This document shows positions 9,059 to 17,435 of a stretch of DNA of 64,000 nucleotides, piece by piece. Under the pieces are notes generated by a model, which ran no database searches, was not told where the DNA came from, and saw nothing but the letters and a program-made list of their open reading frames with translations. Positions within the stretch are counted from its first letter, which is position 1. The number at the start of each line of letters is the position of its first letter. The stretch is from Streptomyces sp. NBC_00690 (GTDB taxonomy: Bacteria > Actinomycetota > Actinomycetes > Streptomycetales > Streptomycetaceae). The stretch spans positions 4,650,001 to 4,714,000 of the forward strand of contig NZ_CP109009.1 of assembly GCF_036226685.1 (NCBI RefSeq), in the 5' to 3' direction. The position numbers and the translations under genes were made by a program.

Positions 9059-9133
9059 ATGAACGAAGAGATCGAGCAGGTAGAGGAAGCCGAACTGCCC
9101 GAGTTCGCGCTGATGGTCGACCTCCCTGACTAG
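9059..9133 (+). CDS. putative RiPP precursor peptide (24 residues)
   Basis: A short ORF beginning ATG AAC GAA GAG, preceded by GAAGGGAG about six bases upstream. It encodes 24 residues: a very acidic leader (MNEEIEQVEEAELPE) and a hydrophobic tail FALMVDLPD. It stops 250 bp before a gene for a HExxH peptide-modifying protein and a YcaO protein, both typical RiPP maturation enzymes. An acidic leader followed by a short C-terminal core is the expected precursor layout. The core has no Cys, Ser or Thr, so classical azoline formation is impossible. Backbone modification by YcaO (amidine or thioamide), Asp beta-hydroxylation or a P450 reaction on Phe remain possible (inference). It was found from context and has no known homologue that I can name. 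Confidence 0.6.
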   Translation: MNEEIEQVEEAELPEFALMVDLPD

Positions 9134-9154
9134 AGAGCTGGCGCAACGTCCACA

Positions 9155-9183
9155 GTGCGGCGGACCTCTTCGGTCCGTCGCAC
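9155..9183 (+). terminator. stem-loop just after the precursor ORF (possible attenuator)
   Basis: The 12-bp arms GTGCGGCGGACC and GGTCCGTCGCAC pair with one mismatch around the loop TCTTC, 21 bp after the precursor stop. There is no T-run. In RiPP operons such hairpins often give partial termination, so that precursor mRNA exceeds enzyme mRNA; that role here is inferred. Confidence 0.5.
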
Positions 9184-9384
9184 GTCGGGCCGCCCCGCAG
9201 CCGGACACCCCTGCCGTCCCCGATCAAACCGGGGCAGTCCCCCCGTACGACACCCTGTGCCCGCCCGTTGCCGTACCGCCGCGGACCCGGTGGCCGGCAC
9301 TCGTCGGAGCTCATGTGCTTCAGGGTGCGACCCGGGCCGCCCGCACCACCCACAGCACCGTTCGAAGGCCGAGGAGGGGGCGGT

Positions 9385-10323
9385 ATGCACGTAGAGCCGG
9401 ATGCGGTGGACGCCGTCGACGAACGCATCGGACTGCTGAAGCTCCTGCGTGATGTGCTCGAACGGGCGGGGCTGGTGCCACCATCGGACGATCGACTGCA
9501 CCACCCGGCCGCCGTGGACGCCGTACACACCGCACAACGCGCCCTGCGGTCAGGGCGGCTCGACGACGACCGACGGCAGAGCGTGCAGGACGTCCTCGAT
9601 CGACTTCCGCCGCCCGCCTTCGGACCGGCCGCACCACAGAGCCACCTCCACCGCAGTGTGATGCGCGCCCTGCGCTCGATCCCGCCTCGCCAGGACGCCG
9701 ACGGAGCACCGGTCACCATCGACATCGCGCCCTGGCGACCCGCGGAACACGAGGTGTTGAACCGGACGGTCACCCTGCTCGACCGGATCTGGCCCGAGTC
9801 CCTCGCCGAACTGCGGGCCACGGTCATGGAGATCGCCCTGCTCACCGGCAATGCGATCAACGGGTACACCGACTTCACCGTCCACGGCACCGTATTGATC
9901 AACCGTACGCGGCTGACCGACGCCGCCGACGGGCTGCCCGGGCCGGTGCGCTTCGCCGAAGCCCTCGTGCATGAGGGCGCCCACACCCGGTGCAACGCCG
10001 CCGCCGTGGCCGACCCCTTCCTCCAGCCCGAACCGGCCGCGGACTCCGGCCCTTCGAGCGGACACGTCCTGGTCGCGACACCGCTCCGAGCCGACTTCCG
10101 ACCGCTGAGCGGCCTCTTCCAACAGACCGTCGTCCTCGCCCGGAGCGTGCAGTTGTACCGACGGCTCGACGACCATCACCCCGCGATCGACACCCGAAGG
10201 ACCCGACTCCTCGACTCCGCCGACCAGGCCGTCACCACCCTGACCGCCCACACCGGAGCGCTGACCCCACGGGGCCGGAAGGTGCTCGCCGAATGCGCCG
10301 CCGTACTGGGAAGCCAGCGGTGA
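9385..10323 (+). CDS. HExxH-motif putative peptide-modification protein
   Basis: A 312-residue protein resembling the 'HEXXH motif' RiPP-associated family (TIGR04267-like). The motif HEGAH lies at residues 196-200 within the ALVHEGAHTRCNA segment and would bind a metal. Some members of this family are reported as alpha-ketoglutarate-dependent peptide beta-hydroxylases of Asp, which fits the Asp residues in the putative core upstream (inference). The start is the ATG at 9385, preceded by GGAGGGGG with good spacing; the frame is open further left but has no ribosome-binding site there. The stop overlaps the GTG of the YcaO gene. Confidence 0.75.
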   Translation: MHVEPDAVDAVDERIGLLKLLRDVLERAGLVPPSDDRLHHPAAVDAVHTAQRALRSGRLDDDRRQSVQDVLDRLPPPAFGPAAPQSHLHRSVMRALRSIPPRQDADGAPVTIDIAPWRPAEHEVLNRTVTLLDRIWPESLAELRATVMEIALLTGNAINGYTDFTVHGTVLINRTRLTDAADGLPGPVRFAEALVHEGAHTRCNAAAVADPFLQPEPAADSGPSSGHVLVATPLRADFRPLSGLFQQTVVLARSVQLYRRLDDHHPAIDTRRTRLLDSADQAVTTLTAHTGALTPRGRKVLAECAAVLGSQR

Positions 10324-11531
10324 CCGACTGGACTCCGCAGCTGTTCACGCCCTACCCGGACCACCCCGATGTCGTGATGGCCCGGATCGCCGCCCGATCC
10401 GCCGCGTTCGGCGCCACCAGCGCGGCCGGGGGCGCGCCCGTACTCGTGGGCAGCGCCACCGGGCACCGCCGCGAGCGGGTGGCCGCTGGCGCCCGCGGTG
10501 AACTGCTGGAGCGCCTCGGCAATGTGATGGCCGGACGGGAAGCCGAAGCCGCCGCCGAGACGGTGGGCACCCTCGCAGAGCTGCGGGAGGCAGGGCACCC
10601 GGTGCTGGAGCCGAAAGTGCGGCCCGACGCCCGAAGGCTCTGGGTCCGGGGGCGTACCGTCCGGGGCGCCGATGTTCTGGTCGCCGCCAGTTCGGTGTTC
10701 CTCCAACACCGCCCACCACCGCGGTGCGAAGGCGTCCCCGCGGTGGGCTCCACCGGTGTCGCCGCCCACCCCGATCCCACCGCGGCAATCCGTCACGCCG
10801 CCTGGGAGGTGCTCGAACGTGATCTGGTCCGCCGCAGTTGGTACGGGCTCGACCCGCAGCCCCCGGTTCGACTCACCACCCGGGTGCCATCACCACTGGC
10901 CGAACTGATCCTGGCCCAGCAGCTGGTCGCGACCGCGTTCCGCGTCCCCGCGCCGACCGGTGCCGTCTGCGCCGTGGTGTGTCTGCACCGGCCCGACGGC
11001 TCGGGTCAGACATTCGGTGCCCGATGCGGACCGGCGACCGCCGTTCCCGCGTTGGTGGAGACGGCGGCCTACGAGGCACTGATGGTGCGGTGGAGCATGG
11101 ACACCCCCGTCGCCCGACGCACCTGGGACCAATGGCACGGCAGCAGCCCGCCCACCACCGCCGTCCAGCACGCCCTGTGGGCCTACCACCGGCAGGACAG
11201 CCTACGACTGTGGGGAGTGCGGACCCACGAGCGACCGCGGGACCGTGACACCCCCTACCGACCGCGCCGGTTCACGAGCGCACTGCCCGACGGACCCACC
11301 GACCGAAGGGCAGCAGCCCCAGGGGAAACAGACGCGTTCACCGACCCGGCCGGTACCGGGCCCGATCCGCTGGCCCTCCTCGCCCGGCACACCGGCCGCG
11401 AGGTGATCACCGTCGAGACCACCGCCAAGCCCGCCCGGGACGCGGGCGTACGCGTGGTGCGCGTGCTCGCCCCCGGAGCCGGCCCCCTGCCCTCCCGTAC
11501 CGATTCCGGCCCACCACACCCCTTCGGCTAG
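10320..11531 (+). CDS. YcaO-family protein (ATP-dependent peptide backbone modification)
   Basis: A 403-residue YcaO-like protein. Supporting features are the GARGELLERLGN segment near residue 60 and EVLERDLVRRSWY near residue 161, both matching the ATP/Mg-binding Glu-rich segments of the family. The extreme C terminus PHPFG matches the Pro-rich YcaO tail that organises the active site. YcaO enzymes activate backbone amides with ATP to form azolines, amidines or thioamides. No fused or separate E1-like (RRE) partner is visible, so it resembles stand-alone YcaOs. It starts at the GTG at 10320, overlapping the HExxH gene stop (GTGA), and is followed 6 bp later by a methyltransferase. Confidence 0.8.
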   Translation: MTDWTPQLFTPYPDHPDVVMARIAARSAAFGATSAAGGAPVLVGSATGHRRERVAAGARGELLERLGNVMAGREAEAAAETVGTLAELREAGHPVLEPKVRPDARRLWVRGRTVRGADVLVAASSVFLQHRPPPRCEGVPAVGSTGVAAHPDPTAAIRHAAWEVLERDLVRRSWYGLDPQPPVRLTTRVPSPLAELILAQQLVATAFRVPAPTGAVCAVVCLHRPDGSGQTFGARCGPATAVPALVETAAYEALMVRWSMDTPVARRTWDQWHGSSPPTTAVQHALWAYHRQDSLRLWGVRTHERPRDRDTPYRPRRFTSALPDGPTDRRAAAPGETDAFTDPAGTGPDPLALLARHTGREVITVETTAKPARDAGVRVVRVLAPGAGPLPSRTDSGPPHPFG

Positions 11532-11537
11532 GAGCCC

Positions 11538-12284
11538 ATGAACCCCGACCACCCCACCTCACGGACCTGGTACGCCATCGAGTTCGCCGACGACTACGAC
11601 CGCTGGTTCGGCAAACGCCGCACCAGCGGCGCAACCGTGGCCGCACTCGCCGGGCTCGCCGGGCCCGGCCCCGTGCTCGAACTCGGCATCGGCACCGGAC
11701 GGATCGCCCTGCCCCTGCGGGAACGCGGACTCGACGTGCACGGCGTCGACGGCTCCGAGGCCATGGTCCGACGGCTACGGGCCAAACCGGGCGGCACGAA
11801 GATACCGGTGACCATGGGCGACTTCGCGGAGGTCCCCGTCACCGGTGAATTCTCGCTGGTCTTCCTCGCCGGGGGCACCTTCGCCGAACTGCCCGACCAG
11901 GCGAGCCAAGCACGCTGCTTCGAACGAGTCGCCCAACACCTCGCCCCCGAAGGGGTGTTCGTATTCGACGCCCATGTACCCGAAGCCCTCGCGGTGGCCA
12001 CCGGTCCCGAGGTGGTGATGGAGGGCGAGGACCACATGGTGTTGTGCTACCGCAAGCTCGACCCATCGGCGCAGCGGTACCGCTCGCACTACGTCATCCA
12101 CGCGGACGGTGTGACCCGACACATGCACGTCGAGTTCCGCTACGCGGGCTGCGGCGAACTCGATCTGATGGCGGGCCGGGCCGGCCTCAGGCTCAAAGAG
12201 CGTTGGGGCGACTGGGAAGGCGCGCCCTTTGGCCAGGGCAGCTCGTACCACGTCTCCGTCTACGAACGCGGCGACCGTGACTGA
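11538..12284 (+). CDS. class I SAM-dependent methyltransferase
   Basis: A 248-residue Rossmann-fold methyltransferase. Motif I is VLELGIGTGRIALPL (about residues 46-60), the acidic ribose-binding residue follows in VHGVDGSEAM, and motif post-I/II is GDFAEVPVTGEFSLVFLAGG. It sits between the YcaO and P450 genes; the P450 start lies inside its last 8 bp. A likely role is tailoring of the peptide product by N- or O-methylation (inference from context). The substrate cannot be read from sequence. Confidence 0.85.
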   Translation: MNPDHPTSRTWYAIEFADDYDRWFGKRRTSGATVAALAGLAGPGPVLELGIGTGRIALPLRERGLDVHGVDGSEAMVRRLRAKPGGTKIPVTMGDFAEVPVTGEFSLVFLAGGTFAELPDQASQARCFERVAQHLAPEGVFVFDAHVPEALAVATGPEVVMEGEDHMVLCYRKLDPSAQRYRSHYVIHADGVTRHMHVEFRYAGCGELDLMAGRAGLRLKERWGDWEGAPFGQGSSYHVSVYERGDRD

Positions 12285-13485
12285 CCGGCCGATGGAGCTG
12301 CGTCGTACCGACCACCTGCCGGCCTTTCCCTTCCCCACCGGAGAAGGACTCGCACCACTGCCCGAGTTCGCGGAGCTGCGCCGCAAGGACCCGGTCGTGA
12401 GGGTGCGCCTCCCCAGTGGGGACACGGCCTGGCTGGTGACCCGGCACACCGATGTACGACGCGTCCTGACCGACCCCCGATTCAGCCGCTCCCGCGCCAC
12501 CCGCGGCACGGGCCCCCGGATCAACCGCACGCCCACACTGCCCGATTCCATCCTCGCCGCCGATCCCCCCGACCACTCCCGGCTGCGCAGACTCATCGCA
12601 CCCGCGTTCACCGGCCGGCGCGCCGAGGCGATGCGCCAGGACATCGCCGCCCTGAGCGACCGGTTGCTGAACGACCTCGCACGGCAGCCGTGCCCCGCCG
12701 ACCTCGTCACCCACTTCACCCGTCCGCTGCCGCTCGCCGTCATCTGCGATCTGCTGGGCACACCGCGGGTGGACGGCGCGCAGCTCGACCACTGGAACGA
12801 GGCGCTGCGCAGTGTCACCGCGCTGAGCGACGCCGAGGTCACCGCGGCGGTCGACGAGATCACCGACTACCTCACGGCGTTGATCACACACAAACGCGGC
12901 CACCCCGCCGACGATGTGCTGAGCGCGCTGATCGCCGCCCGGGACGAGGACGACCGGCTGAGCGAAGCGGAACTCGTCTCGTTCTGCATCGTGCTGTTGG
13001 CCGGTGGCTACGGCACCACGTCGAACCGGCTCGCCGGACTCGTCCATCTGCTGCTGGACCAGCCGGAACGCTATGCGCTCCTGTGCCGCGAACCAGCACT
13101 CATCCCGGATGCGGTCGAGGAACTCCTGCGGTACGCGCAGGCCACCCTCGGCGCCAATCTGCGGGTGGCCACCGAGGACACCGTGCTCGGCGGGGTGAGG
13201 GTCAAGGAGGGCGAGGCGGTCATCGCACCCACCTCATCGGCCAACCACGACGAACAGGTCTACCCGGACCCCGAACTGCTGGACCTCACCCGGGCGGCAC
13301 CCGCGCACCTCGCCTTCGGACACGGCGCCCACTTCTGTGTTGGCGCCCAACTCGCCCGCGTCCAACTCCAAGAGGCGATCGCCGGTCTGACCCGACACTT
13401 TCCCAGCCTGTACGGAGCAGGCCGACCCGACTGGACACACGGTCTGACCACCCGTGCGCCCCGAACGCTGCCGGTGGGGTGGTGA
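12277..13485 (+). CDS. cytochrome P450
   Basis: A 402-residue bacterial P450. It shows the C-helix DPPDHSRLRRL segment, the K-helix ExxR (EELLRYAQ) and the heme-binding loop FGHGAHFCVGAQLA, with the Cys ligand near residue 353. The I-helix reads LLAGGYGTTSN, so the usual acid of the AG(G)x(D/E)T motif is Gly. That is seen in some P450s that use unusual oxygen activation or act on peptide substrates. The start is a GTG at 12277 overlapping the methyltransferase end; an upstream frame exists only inside that gene. The ferredoxin directly downstream is its probable electron donor. Confidence 0.9.
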   Translation: MTDRPMELRRTDHLPAFPFPTGEGLAPLPEFAELRRKDPVVRVRLPSGDTAWLVTRHTDVRRVLTDPRFSRSRATRGTGPRINRTPTLPDSILAADPPDHSRLRRLIAPAFTGRRAEAMRQDIAALSDRLLNDLARQPCPADLVTHFTRPLPLAVICDLLGTPRVDGAQLDHWNEALRSVTALSDAEVTAAVDEITDYLTALITHKRGHPADDVLSALIAARDEDDRLSEAELVSFCIVLLAGGYGTTSNRLAGLVHLLLDQPERYALLCREPALIPDAVEELLRYAQATLGANLRVATEDTVLGGVRVKEGEAVIAPTSSANHDEQVYPDPELLDLTRAAPAHLAFGHGAHFCVGAQLARVQLQEAIAGLTRHFPSLYGAGRPDWTHGLTTRAPRTLPVGW

Positions 13486-13490
13486 GGCCG

Positions 13491-13688
13491 ATGTCACGAC
13501 GGATCGAGATCGACCGGGATATCTGCATCGGGTCCGGGCTGTGCGCGGCGACCGCTCCGCGACACTTCGCCCTGGGGGAGGACCGGCGCTCACGCATCCT
13601 GCCCGACGCGGGCGAGCCGGACGAAGAGGTGGCGGACGCTGTGGACTTCTGTCCGGTGGAGGCCATCTCCCTGCTGTCCGAACCATGA
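13491..13688 (+). CDS. [3Fe-4S] ferredoxin, P450 redox partner
   Basis: A 65-residue ferredoxin of the type that accompanies Streptomyces P450s. The cluster ligands are visible in DICIGSGLCAA (two Cys with five residues between, the middle position not Cys) and DFCPVEAI. This is the three-cysteine pattern of a [3Fe-4S] cluster. It lies 5 bp after the P450 stop and ends the RiPP-like operon. Confidence 0.9.
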   Translation: MSRRIEIDRDICIGSGLCAATAPRHFALGEDRRSRILPDAGEPDEEVADAVDFCPVEAISLLSEP

Positions 13689-13741
13689 TGGCTGTCGTGC
13701 TCATGGTGAGGGGCGCAGCTGCGAGTGGCCGAGTTGCTCCC

Positions 13742-14779
13742 CTACCCCCTCCACATCCCGTCCTCCGTGGCCACTTGACCTCGCTCCACCGGGGCGAAGA
13801 TGCCGACCAGTTCGCGGAAGGCGGCCCGGTAGGCGCTGGGCGTGGTGCCGTTGAGGCGTTGGAAGTGGTGGCGCAGATTGGCGGGCGTACCCAGCCCGGT
13901 ACGCGTCGCGATCTGCGCCACGGGAGCGTCGGAGTGCTCCAACAGCCACTGCGCCCGCCGTACGCGCGCCCGCAGCAGGTACTGGAGTGGCGTGAGCCCG
14001 GTACGGGCGCGAAAGCCCCGGCTGAGGCTGCGGACACTGGTCCCGGCGTGCTCGGCTATCTCCGCAAGGGTCAGCGGATGCCGGAGATTGGCCTCCATCC
14101 ATGCGGTGGTCGACGCGAAGTGGCACTCGGCACCGCTGTCGGCGAAGGGTCGCCGAGCTGAACCCTCGTCCGGATCGCTCGCCCTGAGCGTCTCGGACGG
14201 ATCGGGGAGCATCAGGAAGAGCTGGCGGTCGGCCTCCACTGCGACCGGCACGCCGTGCTCCTCCTCGACGATCCGCAAACAGAGGTCCTTGCCCCCGAGC
14301 ACCCCGGCCGAGGTGAGGAACGGCCCGTCCGCCACGACGAAGTCCACGGTGTCGAGTCGGATCCGGGGATGGCGCCGGGCCAGTTCGGGGACACGGGCCC
14401 AGTCGGTGGTGGCTCGGCGTCCATCGAGGAGCCCGGTGGCGGCTAACACGAAGGCACCGGCTCCGATCGCACCGATACGGGCGCCTCGGGCGGCAGCGGC
14501 ACGAACAGCATCGAGCACAGCGGACGAAGGGGCGGCGGGGCACTCCCGGTACCCGGTGAGGATCACCGTGTCGGCGTCTTCGAGCCCGTCCAGACCTCGA
14601 TCGGGTGTGATGCGGAACGCGCCGGGCGGGGCAGTGATGACGTCCGTCGCGGAGCAGACGCGCAGTTCGTAGGGCGGTCCGCGATGGAAGCTGCGCGACG
14701 CGGCACCGAAGATCAACCCCGGAGTGCTCAGTTGATGTGCGGGTACGCCGTCGAGGGCGAGCAGTGCGACCACTGACAT
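13742..14779 (-). CDS. GATase1 (DJ-1/PfpI)-AraC transcriptional regulator
   Basis: A 345-residue regulator of the GlxA/FtrA type. It has an N-terminal DJ-1/PfpI-like ligand-sensing domain (MSVVALLALDGVPAHQLSTP start, GAIGAGAFVLAATGLL nucleophile-elbow region) and a C-terminal AraC double helix-turn-helix (LTLAEIAEHAGTSVRSLSRG, then QIATRTGLGTPANLRHHF). It is convergent with the ferredoxin gene, so it may or may not control the RiPP-like cluster. Its closest relative in the window is the regulator at 15860-16885. The two flank a secreted protease gene and share the first ~20 residues almost identically. Confidence 0.9.
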   Translation of the reverse strand: MSVVALLALDGVPAHQLSTPGLIFGAASRSFHRGPPYELRVCSATDVITAPPGAFRITPDRGLDGLEDADTVILTGYRECPAAPSSAVLDAVRAAAARGARIGAIGAGAFVLAATGLLDGRRATTDWARVPELARRHPRIRLDTVDFVVADGPFLTSAGVLGGKDLCLRIVEEEHGVPVAVEADRQLFLMLPDPSETLRASDPDEGSARRPFADSGAECHFASTTAWMEANLRHPLTLAEIAEHAGTSVRSLSRGFRARTGLTPLQYLLRARVRRAQWLLEHSDAPVAQIATRTGLGTPANLRHHFQRLNGTTPSAYRAAFRELVGIFAPVERGQVATEDGMWRG

Positions 14780-14935
14780 GGCCAGAATTTAACCCAGGGT
14801 GGCATCGCACCGCTGTTTTCGACCTGATCGGCGCACCGAGGATGGGGGAACGCGCAGCGAAGACCGGGACCGTCCCGGTCCGTCGGCCCCGGAAGCGCGA
14901 TACGACCACCCGTGCATCGAACGAAGGACACCGTC

Positions 14936-15796
14936 ATGCCCCCATCCGCCCAGCACAACTCCACGGCGCCCGACAACCTCAGCCACCGCCCCGTGCGCAA
15001 ACTGCTGGCCGGCGCGATCACCCTCGGTGCGGCCACGGTGTTGTGCACCACCGGCCTCAGCGGCAGCGCGGCGGCCATCGTGGGAGGCCAGGACTCCACC
15101 GGGAAGTATCCGTTCATGGTGTCGATCCCCATGGCCGTTGTCGGATCGGAGCTGAAGGGGGTCTGCGGCGGTGCCCTGATCGCACCACAGTGGGTGGTGA
15201 CCGCCGCCCACTGCGCACAGGAGAAGCTCTCGTATCCGACCGGCACGGTCCGCATCGGGAGCGATCGACGCCACTCCGGTGGAACGGTGCGCACCATCGT
15301 CGCCAAGGTGGTCCACCCGCACTACGACAACACCGGCGACAAGCGCGGGTTCGACGACATCGCCCTGCTGCGACTGGACCGCCCCGTCGTGCGCCAGCAG
15401 CCGATCCGCATCGCCGACCGCGCTCCCCAGGTCGGTGCGGTCACGCGCATCCTCGGATTCGGCACCACGGTGGACGCGCCCGAGCCGGAGGGCTGGAAGT
15501 TTCCCGAGCGACTCCAACAACTGGACACCCGAAGGGCACCCGCGGCGCAGTGCCTCGACATCAACGAGGGTCGCGAACTGTGCACCGTGAGCCTTATCCC
15601 CAAGGCCATGGGATGCGCGGGTGACTCCGGTGGACCGCAGATCCAGCGCATCGGTGGACGCTGGCAACTCGTCGGTGCCACCTCAGGCGACGGCGATCGC
15701 GCGGCCAATCCGCGGTGTGCGGGCGGCCCTGGTATCTGGACTTCCCTCCCGGCCTACAAGCACTGGATCGCCAAGACGGTCGCGACCCACCGCTGA
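14936..15796 (+). CDS. secreted trypsin-like serine protease (S1 family)
   Basis: A 286-residue secreted protease. An N-terminal signal sequence with a twin-basic n-region and hydrophobic core ends at GSAAA. It is followed directly by IVGGQ, the mature N terminus of chymotrypsin-fold proteases, so there is little or no propeptide. The catalytic triad is His in TAAHC (about residue 91), Asp in FDDIALLRL (about 140) and Ser in GCAGDSGGP (about 230). The start is the ATG at 14936 with GAAGGA upstream; the frame opens at 14912 without a site. It lies between two GATase1-AraC paralogues, the first transcribed divergently. Confidence 0.92.
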   Translation: MPPSAQHNSTAPDNLSHRPVRKLLAGAITLGAATVLCTTGLSGSAAAIVGGQDSTGKYPFMVSIPMAVVGSELKGVCGGALIAPQWVVTAAHCAQEKLSYPTGTVRIGSDRRHSGGTVRTIVAKVVHPHYDNTGDKRGFDDIALLRLDRPVVRQQPIRIADRAPQVGAVTRILGFGTTVDAPEPEGWKFPERLQQLDTRRAPAAQCLDINEGRELCTVSLIPKAMGCAGDSGGPQIQRIGGRWQLVGATSGDGDRAANPRCAGGPGIWTSLPAYKHWIAKTVATHR

Positions 15797-15859
15797 CCCC
15801 GTCCCGCTCGCCGTACGCCGCCCGCTCGACGCCCCGACCTCGCCGGATACCGTCCAACC

Positions 15860-16885
15860 ATGTCAACGGTCGCCCTGCTCGCCCTCGACGGGATACCAGC
15901 ACACCAGCTCAGCACTCCCGCCCTGGTACTCGGCGCCGCCGCCCGCAGTAGCGCCGAGGTCGCCTACGACCTCAGGATCTGCGCCGTTCCGCACACCGTG
16001 ACGACCGCGGAACCCGCCCCCTTGAAGGTCACCGCCCCCTGGGGCCTGGAAGGCATCGCGAGGGCCGACACGGTGATCCTGCCCGGCCACGACGCATTCC
16101 TCGACGAGCCACCGACGGGAGTGCTGGCGGCCCTGCGGGACGCGGCCGGGCGGGGCGTTCGGATCGTCGGCGTCGGTACCGGGGTGTTCACGCTCGCCAG
16201 GGCCGGCGTCCTGGACGGCCGCAGCGCCACCACGGTGTGGCGTCACACTTCGGAGCTGGCCCTACGCCACCCCCGGGTGGCCGTCGACCCGTGCGGGACC
16301 GTCGTGGTCGACGGCCCCTTCCTCACCTCGGCCGGACTATTCGGCGGAATCGACCTGTTCATCCGCCTCGTCGAGCAGGACCACGGCCCGCTCGCCGCCG
16401 CCGAGACGGCACGTCAACTCGTGCTGCCCATCGCCGCCGAGGCAGGGGCCGCGCAGGACGAACTCGACCAGGCGATCGCCGCGACCGCCGGACTGGAGCC
16501 GACCGTACGGTGGCTGGAGGCTTCGCTGCACCGCCCGCTCACCCTCGCCGACATCGCCGAACACGCCCGCCTCAGCGTTCGCAGCCTCAACCGCCGCTTC
16601 GCAGCCCACACGGGGCAGAGCCCCCTGCAATATCTGCTGCGTGCCCGGTTGGACCGGGCCCGCCAGTTGCTGGAGTGCGACGACATCACGATCGAGGAGA
16701 TCGCAGCCCGGGTGGGTTTCGGCTCGTCGAGCAGCTTCCGCCGCCACTTCAAACACGCAACGGGCGCCACCCCCAGGACCTACCGCACGGTCCGGCGGCC
16801 GGCCAGAGGCGCCTCAAGAACCGTCGCAGGCACGGTCTCGCCGCACCTTGAAATCCGTAACTCGACTGTGGAAAAGCCTGGTTGA
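15860..16885 (+). CDS. GATase1 (DJ-1/PfpI)-AraC transcriptional regulator
   Basis: A 341-residue paralogue of the regulator at 13742-14779. It has an N-terminal DJ-1/PfpI-like domain (starting MSTVALLALDGIPAHQLSTP, nearly identical to its paralogue) and a C-terminal AraC domain (LTLADIAEHARLSVRSLNRR, EEIAARVGFGSSSSFRRHF). It is on the same strand as the protease, 63 bp downstream, so it may be co-transcribed. The paralogue pair bracketing the protease suggests local duplication. The ligand is unknown. Confidence 0.9.
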   Translation: MSTVALLALDGIPAHQLSTPALVLGAAARSSAEVAYDLRICAVPHTVTTAEPAPLKVTAPWGLEGIARADTVILPGHDAFLDEPPTGVLAALRDAAGRGVRIVGVGTGVFTLARAGVLDGRSATTVWRHTSELALRHPRVAVDPCGTVVVDGPFLTSAGLFGGIDLFIRLVEQDHGPLAAAETARQLVLPIAAEAGAAQDELDQAIAATAGLEPTVRWLEASLHRPLTLADIAEHARLSVRSLNRRFAAHTGQSPLQYLLRARLDRARQLLECDDITIEEIAARVGFGSSSSFRRHFKHATGATPRTYRTVRRPARGASRTVAGTVSPHLEIRNSTVEKPG

Positions 16886-16964
16886 GGCATTTGCCGCATG
16901 GCGCATGAATCCTCGGTCTGGTTACGATCCGATGAGCGGATCGTGGCGGAGGGGGCCGTTTCCT

Positions 16965-17420
16965 ATGACTGCACTGAGTGGAGAGCCGGAGGCGAGCATC
17001 ACCAGACCGGTGCGGGTGCCTCTCGAAGCGGACCGGATCAAGCATCTGGAGTTCATCCAGGCGGTCATCACCCGCCTCGGCACCAACTCGTTCCTGGTCA
17101 AAGGCTGGGCGCTGACCCTCGCGGCGGCGTTCCTGGCCGTGTCCGCCAGTCGGCCGAGTTGGCAGATCGCCGTGGTGGGTCTGGTACCCGTGTTGTGTTT
17201 CTGGTTCCTCGACGGATACTTCCTGCGTCAAGAGCGGCTGTACCGCCATCTGTACGACGATGCACGGCGTCCCGACAGCACGGTCGAGATGCTCTCCATG
17301 AACGTGGGGCCCTACCTCCTGCGCACTCCCTGGCTGCCGGTGACGATGTCGAAGACGCTGACCCTGTTCTACGGCGCCCTGGTCGTGGCCGACCTCGCGA
17401 TCGTCGCCCTCGCACGGTGA
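16965..17420 (+). CDS. small two-helix membrane protein of unknown function
   Basis: A 151-residue protein with two hydrophobic helices in the centre (WALTLAAAFLAVSASRPSW... and IAVVGLVPVLCFWFLDGYFL) and a further hydrophobic stretch at the C-terminal end. A basic segment with RQERLYRHLYDDARR follows the second helix. This 'IKHLEFIQAVITRL...' layout resembles uncharacterised 2TM proteins found near TIR or nucleotide-signalling genes, but I cannot name the family. The start at 16965 has GGAGGGGG about ten bases upstream; earlier in-frame ATGs exist at 16932 and 16905. A TIR-domain membrane protein lies 620 bp downstream, with a convergent HIT gene between. Confidence 0.65.
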   Translation: MTALSGEPEASITRPVRVPLEADRIKHLEFIQAVITRLGTNSFLVKGWALTLAAAFLAVSASRPSWQIAVVGLVPVLCFWFLDGYFLRQERLYRHLYDDARRPDSTVEMLSMNVGPYLLRTPWLPVTMSKTLTLFYGALVVADLAIVALAR

Positions 17421-17435
17421 ACGGCGCTCCGGCCC

